From an uncultured Prevotella sp. (lineage in GTDB: Bacteria; Bacteroidota; Bacteroidia; Bacteroidales; Bacteroidaceae), in NCBI GenBank assembly GCA_905372445.1, contig CAJPPF010000139.1, forward strand, positions 1-5,679: 5,679 bases of DNA, written 5' to 3'. Positions 1-5,679 of this stretch are shown here, in pieces (the first letter of the stretch is position 1; each line of letters opens with the position of its first letter). Made by a program: the position numbers and the translations under genes. The notes below the pieces were generated by a model that saw only the letters and a program-made list of their open reading frames with translations, was not told the DNA's origin and made no database searches.

Positions 1-28
1 CACAGAGGAAGGTAGACACTGCAAACAT
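1..28 (-). CDS. Possible 5' end of a downstream gene, cut by the window edge
   Basis: On the minus strand an ATG at 28 opens a frame that runs off the left edge, reading MFAVSTFLC. The frame is open further upstream, to a stop at about 74-76, and the residues just before the ATG read IKPVVT. The joined stretch (a lysine, then hydrophobic residues, then a cysteine) resembles a signal peptide or lipoprotein leader, as expected for a further exported PUL protein. No ATG, GTG or TTG start exists ahead of that lysine, and only nine residues follow the ATG, so this could equally be chance. The same bases also match a -7 promoter box, which would make the ATG non-coding. Confidence 0.22.
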
Positions 29-29
29 A
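22..29 (-). promoter_or_regulatory. Candidate -7 promoter box for a gene beyond the left edge
   Basis: The minus strand reads TATGTTTG here, an exact TAnnTTTG match in the spacer downstream of the susD terminator, where a promoter for the next gene could sit. No TTTG or TTG is found about 20 bases upstream, which weakens the call. It conflicts with the alternative reading of the same ATG as a start codon. Confidence 0.25.
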
Positions 30-230
30 GTAACTACAGGTTTTATTCTACTTGATTCATCGCTATAATTTGTTTACCGGATACCAATAGTTAGGAATCT
101 ATTGACCTATTTCCTATATAAACAGTATAGACCACTCGTTTTTATTCTGCTGGTGTAGAAGGGGTTTTATATATGTTTTGGCTTAAGGAAGGCTCATTCC
201 GAACCGGTGTATAAAGTCAATATCGAGTGT

Positions 231-274
231 AACAAAATAAGAGAGGTATATCAACAGCTTGATACACCTCTCTC
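231..274 (-). terminator. Intrinsic terminator after susD, possibly bidirectional
   Basis: A 14-pair stem has arms at 241-254 and 259-272 and a 4-base loop at 255-258. The bases at 240 and 273 can extend it by one pair. Read as minus-strand RNA the only imperfection, between 248 and 265, is a G-U wobble; read as plus-strand RNA it is an A-C mismatch, so the fold favours the minus strand. The minus-strand transcript leaves the stem into TTATTTTGTT (231-240), 8 T in 10 bases. It lies about 46 bases past the susD stop, as expected for the end of this operon. Six T at 276-281 on the other side would also permit termination of plus-strand transcripts. Confidence 0.85.
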
Positions 275-319
275 CTTTTTTACGAAATTCTATTTGATTA
301 TACTTTTTTCAGTACAAGC

Positions 320-2383
320 TTATTTCTGAGCTTCGCCATTCGCCTCTACAGGCCAGTAGATATTCTGATATAGGTTAGAATTTTCTGCCATGCCATCAGG
401 TGAGCAGAGCTGCATTTCCTGATAAGAGAACGGATACAGGTAGTGAGCCTGATAGAAGGTATAACCATTATAGAGAATATTATTATTCTTCTGAATCTGA
501 TAAGGACGGATATACGTTGAAAGATCCTTAGCTGACATCGTAGCCGTGGCGCCACCATCAGCAACAATCAGACTGACACCCTTGTCATTGACGAATGAAG
601 GATTCTGATAAGTCTGATCCCAGAAGTTGATACCCTCAACCTGATAGTTCTTCACCTGATCCAAAGCAGCCCAACGAACCAAATCATCATTACGCAGACC
701 TTCACCGGCAAACTCGCTGCGACGCTCGCGACGGATAGAATAAAGCGTGGCATCAACAGCCTTACCTGCAGAGAACGTAGCCCAGTCGTAAGAAGCACGA
801 TTTACATCAGCTTCCTTGGTCATATCAGTAGCATTGATGGTTGTTGAGATTGGAACAGTAATACCAGCACGTGTGCGTAAAGAAGTCCAGTAACTGGTCG
901 CAGTTGCGTCCAATGAACCGGTACGGAGATAAGAAGCCTCAATATAGTTGAGCATCGCTTCCTCTACACGGATAATAATCTGACCATTAATATCTGAGAA
1001 AGTCTGACCTGACTGCATCGCCGGATCGTAGCTGTAGAACTTACGCTGGCGATAACCGGTAACATCCCGATATGCCTGGTCGGTTGCAAAGAGAGCGGCA
1101 ACATTAAACTTAATCTTGTCAACAGGTGTAGAACCTGCAGGCAAACCCTGGTTGGCAAGATCAATGCTCTTTTGGTCTATAGCCAGAATATCAGACTCGC
1201 CGAAAACAAAGAGTTGCAGACGCTCGTCACGGTCCTGCTTAACTAAATCGATAGTGGTATCACCATGATAACCTGAACTGGCGGCATAGATTGGCAAACC
1301 GTTCTTCATGAGGAATGACTCTACGAGACCACGTGTCCAACCGGTTGAGGCACCAGCACGAAGTTTGTTTGATGTGAGGTGAGAAATGTTGATGTCTGAA
1401 TTGAACTGACGCCACAACAATACTTCTGGGAACTTTGACAGGTCTGGGCTGGCAAACATATCGTAGTATGAGTTCCATCCATTGTACTGCCCAATGCCAC
1501 TTGGATTTATTACATGGCTGTTCTTAGTTGACAATGGCACAGCATCGCACACTTTCTTAGCCGCGTCAATAGCCTGATCAAGGAAGTAGTTTACCTCTTC
1601 TTCTTGATTGATGGTGAAACTCTTATTCCATTCCTTGTCTTTGCCCGGCCAGTTAGCATCTCCCGGTACACGACCGGTACCTCTGTGATACTTCTCAAAA
1701 GTTGCTTCGTAAAGCGCCATTCTTGACTTCATTGCCAAGGCTGCATACTTGTTGATGCGCACCTTATTGGCGAAATTCACCTGCAGTCTCTCAATCGCCT
1801 TGTCCATATCAGAAAGAATCTGGCGGGCAACAAGGTTACGAGGCTGTCGCTTGCTGGCTTCAACAAGGTCATTATTGATATTAAGCTCTGTCAACATGAT
1901 AGGGAAGTCGCCATACGCCTTGAGCTTATAAAAGTAGAGCATTGCTCTGATGAAATAAGCCTCACCCATATATTGCTTGATAAGCTCAGCAGAACCAGAT
2001 ACGGCACCTTTGGCTATCTTCTCTTCACTCTCATTGATAAACTTATTGACATTACGGATACTGTTCATACCGATGCCACCAGATGTAGGAACCTTCCACT
2101 GATCCTGTAAGAACATCGAAGAGTTTCCTCTTCTTGCAGCTTGGTTGTCGGTTCCGTCATCAAAAGTAGCTACACCTGCCCACCATCCGCTGTTGTTAGG
2201 GAAAATGGAAGTATAGTAAGTTATGGGGAATGTCCCCAACTGATCAGCTGTTATATAATAAGAATCAGGAGAAATCTGATCGAGTGGCGGTCTGTCGAGA
2301 AAATCGCTACACGACGTCATTGTCATGCCTAAACAAAGAACAGACAGTCCTCCCTTCAATATATTTTCTATGATATGTTTCAT
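320..2383 (-). CDS. SusD/RagB-family surface glycan-binding lipoprotein
   Basis: This is the surface lipoprotein that captures glycan and caps the SusC barrel. The N-terminus is a lipoprotein signal peptide with a relaxed lipobox, MTSC, so C25 is the likely lipidated residue; the CSDFLD that follows is very common in SusD proteins. The TPR-like helical segments include GEAYFIRAMLYFYKLKAYGDFPI (140-162, the family signature around R146 and YGDFP) and NKYAALAMKSRMALYEA (211-227). C-terminal RagB/SusD motifs are MKNGLPI (359-365), DRDERL (384-389), RVEEAMLNYIEA (472-483), RRERRSEFAGEG (551-562) with RNDDLVRW (564-571), and the closing YPFSYQEMQL (650-659). At 687 residues it is longer than many SusD proteins. 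It begins 12 bases after the susC stop with no Shine-Dalgarno, so the two genes are almost surely one transcript. Later ATGs at codons 20 and 22 would destroy the signal peptide, which supports this start. The glycan bound cannot be told from the sequence. Confidence 0.95.
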   Translation of the reverse strand: MKHIIENILKGGLSVLCLGMTMTSCSDFLDRPPLDQISPDSYYITADQLGTFPITYYTSIFPNNSGWWAGVATFDDGTDNQAARRGNSSMFLQDQWKVPTSGGIGMNSIRNVNKFINESEEKIAKGAVSGSAELIKQYMGEAYFIRAMLYFYKLKAYGDFPIMLTELNINNDLVEASKRQPRNLVARQILSDMDKAIERLQVNFANKVRINKYAALAMKSRMALYEATFEKYHRGTGRVPGDANWPGKDKEWNKSFTINQEEEVNYFLDQAIDAAKKVCDAVPLSTKNSHVINPSGIGQYNGWNSYYDMFASPDLSKFPEVLLWRQFNSDINISHLTSNKLRAGASTGWTRGLVESFLMKNGLPIYAASSGYHGDTTIDLVKQDRDERLQLFVFGESDILAIDQKSIDLANQGLPAGSTPVDKIKFNVAALFATDQAYRDVTGYRQRKFYSYDPAMQSGQTFSDINGQIIIRVEEAMLNYIEASYLRTGSLDATATSYWTSLRTRAGITVPISTTINATDMTKEADVNRASYDWATFSAGKAVDATLYSIRRERRSEFAGEGLRNDDLVRWAALDQVKNYQVEGINFWDQTYQNPSFVNDKGVSLIVADGGATATMSAKDLSTYIRPYQIQKNNNILYNGYTFYQAHYLYPFSYQEMQLCSPDGMAENSNLYQNIYWPVEANGEAQK

Positions 2384-2395
2384 AATTGCTACGAA

Positions 2396-5300
2396 TTAAA
2401 AATTAAGATTTAAACCGAAAGAGATAGCTCTCTGAAGTGGATAGAGCTTACCTGGGCCCCAATCACCACCAGTAGCTTCAGGGTCAAAGATCTTGTTCAT
2501 TTTGGTAAAAGTGCACAGGTTTTCTGCCGAGAAGTAGACACGTATTCTGTTTGCTCCGATTCTATTGGACAGCGAAGCTGGCAGCGTGTAACCCAATTGT
2601 ATGTTCTTAATACGCATGTAAGCTGCGTTCTGCAGATAACGGTCACTCGTATAGAAGTTCTTGGAACCCTGATCGAATAGAGGACGTGGATAGAAGCCAT
2701 TGGGATTAGGACCGAAGTTGGTGTCTGTTGCCGGACGCCAGTAGTCCAGGTGATCTTTAAATGCCGCACTATGCCACATACCAGTATTTGCACCTATGCT
2801 GTAAGCTGAATTATCCCAGAAGTCACGCTTGCCGACACCTTGCATGAAAATGAGGAAATCGAATCCGTTCCATGCCGCATCCAATGTGATACCGAAACGG
2901 TAACGTGGTAATGCGTTGCCAATCTTGCGCAAGTCGCCCATGTCGTCATAAGTGTTCTTACCGCTGTTAACTTTCTTATCGCCGTTCAAATCTTTATACA
3001 TCACGTCTCCGGCTGCCCAGTTTGAGCCCCATGACGGCTTGTTGTTTTTCAGCCATTCGTTCATTTGCTCGTCTGTCTGTGCGATACCCTCTACTTCGTA
3101 TCCGTAGATATCGCCCATGCGCTTGCCTTCACACCATTGTGAAAGCAGACGGTTCGGGTTATAGTAACGCATAATAGTCTGGTAGTCGTCAGAAAGAACA
3201 AGCTTGACGCCATAGCTTACCTGACCGATTTTGTCGCGCCATCTGACTTCCAAGTCCCAACCATTGGAACGCATATCACTATTGTTCTCTGCCGGCTGTG
3301 TAGCACCTAAGATTGAAGGCTTAACAGGTGCAGGACCAACCATATCCTTGGTTATACGAACGAAGTAGTCGAAAGTTCCCTGCAGTTTGTTGTTGAACAA
3401 CCCGAAGTCAAGACCAAAGTTCCAAGAACGAACACTCTCCCAAGTCAGGTTTGGCGAAACAAGCCCTGGCACATTGGAGATATTTGAACGCTCACCATTC
3501 ACAAGCCAAGAAGAAGCAGACGGGCTTGCCGGTTGGCTCAAGAACCAGGGATAAAGAGCTTTGATATTGGTGTTACCCAACGCACCGTATGTAGCACGGA
3601 GCTTGAGGGTATTTACAGTCTTTGTCAAAGACTCGAAAAACTTTTCATTGGCAATGTTCCAGCCGAGAGCAAGTGAAGGGAATGTGCCCCATGTCTTGTC
3701 GCCGATGAATCGTGAAGAGCCATCACGACGGATAGAGAACTCTACCAAATAGCGTGAGTCGTATGCATAATTGATACGCCCGAAAACACCCATTGTGGCC
3801 CACTGCGTGTTAGAGAAGCCGGGTCTCACATCCTTATGAGTAGCATTGTTTAATGTCGGAACATTCGGAGTAATCAAGTCGGCACGTGTCACGCCGAGAT
3901 AGGTGTAACGGTTAGACTCCATATCCAGACCTGCCAGAAATTTTAAGTCGTGCTTGTCATTCAGCGTGAAGGCATATTCCGTGAAGAAACGACCATTATA
4001 ATAATTGTTCTTTGACATGCGCTCACCTACATTTGACTTACCGGCGGCATAATCACCACTCCATGGTGCAGGTGTTGGGGTCTCATTCGGATCATGGTAG
4101 TAAATAGGTAACACATCCCAATGGTTGTGATAGTTGACGGTGTTGTAGTTACCTTCCAGACGGATCTTCCAACCCTCGAGTGGTCTGAACTCAAGAGCCA
4201 GCTGCTGATAGAGCTTATCTTCCTGCGTGTTGTCAAGACCACCATTCTCCATCTGAAGAATCTCATTACCATGCACATAATGTCCGTGTGGGTCATAGAT
4301 AGGGTTGGTAGGCCAGCGACGGGCAATATTATGGAAGAAAAGACCGGTCATGTAAGACGGGCGGCTATAGTCCTCACGTACCCATTTCGTGTTATAGGTA
4401 ACTGTGAACCAGTCTTGCAGTCTTGCAGTCACCTTACCGGAGAAGTTGTAACGTGTGAGCTTGTCCTTTCCATGGCGAATGAGACCGCGCTGGTCAAGAA
4501 CAGCACTACTAAGATAATAGTTCACATTGCCTCCACCGCCGCTGAGGGCAATATTATGCTCACTGGACGGAACTCCGGTCTTATACATCTCCTTGAACCA
4601 GTCGGTATTGGCCCAAGAACCTGTGTACATACTCCAAGGTTCATTGGCAGAGTAACCTGACCATGTGGTAGTCGCCTCGTCACCTGGTTTCGGAGTGCCG
4701 TTTATATTGTTCTTGATCTTCTCCAGTATCTCCGCATTGAAAGGAGCAGGCGTTCCGCTATTGGCTGCAGCATCATTCCAATAGCGTGCAAAATCGTATG
4801 AGTTGGGCATCTCAGGAATCTGCGTAGCCGTAGAGAAGCGCAGGTTGCCGTTATATGATACGTTCATGCGTGAGTCTTTTCCGCTTTTTGTGGTAACGAG
4901 AATTACACCAAATGCAGCGCGTGAACCGTAAATAGCACTTGAAGAAGCATCCTTCAATACAGAGATACTCTCAATATCATTCGGCGAAATTGAATACAGG
5001 TCACCTTCAGAACCGTCGATGAGGACAAGAGGCGAAGCATTTGAACCGGCACCGATAGTACCGATACCACGAATGTTCATGCCCATGCGACTGTTGAGTG
5101 AGCCACCCGAGTTGCCGACATTGAAGTTCAGACCGGGCACTTCACCCTGCAACGCTTGTGCAACGCTCGTTACCGGACGTGACTCAAGAGTCTTAGAGCT
5201 CACGACTGATACTGCACCGGTAAGATTAATCTTCTTTTGACTACCATAGCCCACTACCACGACGTCTTCCAGCATTTCAGAATCCTCTGTCAAACGGACT

Positions 5301-5623
5301 GTCAGTCCTTGTCCGTTCCAAACAATCTGCTGGGTTTTGTAGCCAACATACGTCACCGTGAGGGTTGTTCCGGGACGAATGCCGGACAGTTCGAAATTAC
5401 CGTCCAAATCGCTGATAGTCCCTTTCTTCTGACCATCGACGACTGTTGTCACGGATGCACCGATAATCGGTTCCCCTTTCGAATCTAAAACTACACCCTT
5501 GCATGTAGCTTGTTGTTGTACTGTCGCCACTGCCGCTACATTCTCTGTACCGGCATATGACAATCCGGCAGAGGACAGAGCCAATGTCAGGAGCATCATT
5601 TTCATTTTTGTTGTCAAGTACAT
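2396..5623 (-). CDS. SusC/RagA-family TonB-linked outer-membrane transporter
   Basis: This is a TonB-dependent outer-membrane barrel that would import oligosaccharides bound by its SusD partner. Residues 1-24 form a signal peptide (lysines at 6 and 8, hydrophobic core, probable cut after the SYA ending at 24). A carboxypeptidase-regulatory-like beta domain follows at about 41-115 (GxPIIGASV, SDLDGNFELSGI, VTYVGYK). The TonB-box-like LEDVVVVGYG lies at 118-127 and the plug domain at about 130-247, ending in the SusC signature YGSRAAFGVILVTTKSG. The rest is barrel, with NTDWFKEMYKTG (339-350), DLNGDKKVN (878-886) and a terminal phenylalanine in the SFGLNLNF strand typical of outer-membrane barrels. 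The length of 1075 residues is normal for the family. There is no extra N-terminal STN domain. An in-frame ATG at codon 7 (5605) is an alternative start that leaves a shorter but still plausible signal peptide. No frameshift or internal stop is seen. The family assignment is firm; the substrate is unknown. Confidence 0.96.
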   Translation of the reverse strand: MYLTTKMKMMLLTLALSSAGLSYAGTENVAAVATVQQQATCKGVVLDSKGEPIIGASVTTVVDGQKKGTISDLDGNFELSGIRPGTTLTVTYVGYKTQQIVWNGQGLTVRLTEDSEMLEDVVVVGYGSQKKINLTGAVSVVSSKTLESRPVTSVAQALQGEVPGLNFNVGNSGGSLNSRMGMNIRGIGTIGAGSNASPLVLIDGSEGDLYSISPNDIESISVLKDASSSAIYGSRAAFGVILVTTKSGKDSRMNVSYNGNLRFSTATQIPEMPNSYDFARYWNDAAANSGTPAPFNAEILEKIKNNINGTPKPGDEATTTWSGYSANEPWSMYTGSWANTDWFKEMYKTGVPSSEHNIALSGGGGNVNYYLSSAVLDQRGLIRHGKDKLTRYNFSGKVTARLQDWFTVTYNTKWVREDYSRPSYMTGLFFHNIARRWPTNPIYDPHGHYVHGNEILQMENGGLDNTQEDKLYQQLALEFRPLEGWKIRLEGNYNTVNYHNHWDVLPIYYHDPNETPTPAPWSGDYAAGKSNVGERMSKNNYYNGRFFTEYAFTLNDKHDLKFLAGLDMESNRYTYLGVTRADLITPNVPTLNNATHKDVRPGFSNTQWATMGVFGRINYAYDSRYLVEFSIRRDGSSRFIGDKTWGTFPSLALGWNIANEKFFESLTKTVNTLKLRATYGALGNTNIKALYPWFLSQPASPSASSWLVNGERSNISNVPGLVSPNLTWESVRSWNFGLDFGLFNNKLQGTFDYFVRITKDMVGPAPVKPSILGATQPAENNSDMRSNGWDLEVRWRDKIGQVSYGVKLVLSDDYQTIMRYYNPNRLLSQWCEGKRMGDIYGYEVEGIAQTDEQMNEWLKNNKPSWGSNWAAGDVMYKDLNGDKKVNSGKNTYDDMGDLRKIGNALPRYRFGITLDAAWNGFDFLIFMQGVGKRDFWDNSAYSIGANTGMWHSAAFKDHLDYWRPATDTNFGPNPNGFYPRPLFDQGSKNFYTSDRYLQNAAYMRIKNIQLGYTLPASLSNRIGANRIRVYFSAENLCTFTKMNKIFDPEATGGDWGPGKLYPLQRAISFGLNLNF
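4411..4430. repeat. Short 8-base tandem repeat inside susC
   Basis: The unit AGTCTTGC occurs two and a half times in a row within the susC coding region, over the segment encoding TARLQDW (about residues 399-405). Because the unit is not a multiple of three, gain or loss of one copy would shift the frame. With so few copies it is most likely incidental to the codons used. Confidence 0.6.
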
Positions 5624-5667
5624 AATAAATTAAGTTGGTTATTATTTTTTAATTATTTAAAGCTGTG
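5624..5667 (-). other. Short AT-rich leader of susC without a Shine-Dalgarno
   Basis: The 44 bases between the candidate -7 box and the susC start are very AT-rich and contain no AGGAGG-like motif. This is usual in Bacteroidota, where initiation tends to rely on unstructured A/T-rich leaders rather than on Shine-Dalgarno pairing. I see no hairpin or riboswitch-like fold in it. Confidence 0.45.
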
Positions 5668-5675
5668 CAAAATTA
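5668..5675 (-). promoter_or_regulatory. Candidate Bacteroidota -7 promoter box for the susC-susD operon
   Basis: On the minus strand these bases read TAATTTTG, an exact match to the TAnnTTTG -7 element recognised by the primary sigma factor of Bacteroidota. The box would place the transcript start near 5660-5665 and give an AT-rich leader of roughly 40 bases before the susC start codon. The partner -33 element (TTTG/TTG about 20 bases further upstream) would lie beyond the right edge of the window, so it cannot be checked here. Short AT-rich matches arise by chance, but the position relative to the gene is right. Confidence 0.5.
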
Positions 5676-5679
5676 ATAT

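Larger units (their letters stand above)
1..230. other. Intergenic stretch beyond the terminator, no firm gene
   Basis: The gap from the left edge to the susD stop covers 319 bases. It holds the terminator, a roughly 45-base 3' untranslated tail at 275-319, and this AT-rich piece. All six frames here are broken by stops within short distances. The only open stretch of note is at the left edge on the minus strand and is listed separately. A small inverted repeat, CAATAG / CTATTG (85-90 and 99-104, 8-base loop), is the only other structure I see. No tRNA, insertion-sequence end or CRISPR-like repeat is evident. Confidence 0.6.

Noticed and set aside
1..68. Plus-strand frame ending at 66-68 as the tail of a convergent gene
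   Set aside because: Only about 21 codons are visible, with no recognisable C-terminal motif and no terminator directly after it. The bidirectional terminator at 231-281 is too far away to support it.
62..72. Plus-strand TATAATTTG resembling a promoter
   Set aside because: The spacing does not fit TAnnTTTG, and nothing downstream on the plus strand could be expressed from it except RNA antisense to susD. AT-rich chance match.
187..200. Small GGAA/TTCC inverted repeat
   Set aside because: The four-base arms are well within chance for this sequence.
2497..2793. Minus-strand open frame of 98 codons in another frame of susC
   Set aside because: It overlaps the C-terminal barrel coding of susC. 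The translation has no recognisable domain and is rich in R, T and V in the way shadow frames are.
4121..4660. Plus-strand open frame of 179 codons opposite susC
   Set aside because: It lies wholly antisense to an intact susC whose protein matches its family end to end, has no promoter or family-like motifs, and its composition looks like a mirror of susC codons.
5237..5488. Plus-strand open frame of 83 codons opposite the susC N-terminus
   Set aside because: It is antisense to the well-conserved carboxypeptidase-regulatory-like domain and TonB-box region. There is no independent sign of coding.

Overview
The window holds one SusC/SusD-type outer-membrane glycan-uptake pair on the minus strand, the core of a polysaccharide utilization locus (PUL). 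The organism is almost certainly a member of the Bacteroidota, order Bacteroidales. The supporting signs are the susC-then-susD order, a match to the TAnnTTTG -7 promoter element upstream of susC, no recognisable Shine-Dalgarno before either gene, AT-rich spacers, and proteins ending or starting in the ways typical of these families. The moderate GC content of the coding sequence would suit Prevotella/Segatella or Bacteroides, but the sequence alone does not settle the genus.

Layout, read in the direction of transcription (right to left). A short AT-rich leader at 5624-5679 carries a candidate -7 box. A 1075-residue SusC-like TonB-dependent transporter runs from 5623 to 2396. After a 12-base gap comes a 687-residue SusD-like lipoprotein from 2383 to 320. 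A strong hairpin terminator follows at 231-274, with a T-rich run on both sides, so it may work in both directions. The remaining bases, 1-230, are AT-rich and mostly non-coding. At the extreme left edge there may be the start of another minus-strand gene, or the promoter for one.

How the genes work together: in characterised PULs the SusD lipoprotein sits as a lid on the extracellular face of the SusC barrel. It captures oligosaccharides released by surface enzymes, and SusC imports them into the periplasm using TonB/ExbBD energy. Both genes look intact and co-transcribed. No enzyme, surface glycan-binding protein or regulator lies inside the window, so the substrate cannot be assigned. The SusC lacks the extra N-terminal signalling (STN) domain of transducer-type receptors, so ECF-sigma/anti-sigma control through this protein is unlikely.

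I found no RNA genes, insertion sequences, CRISPR arrays, or clear sign of an undescribed system. The items listed as findings are modest.
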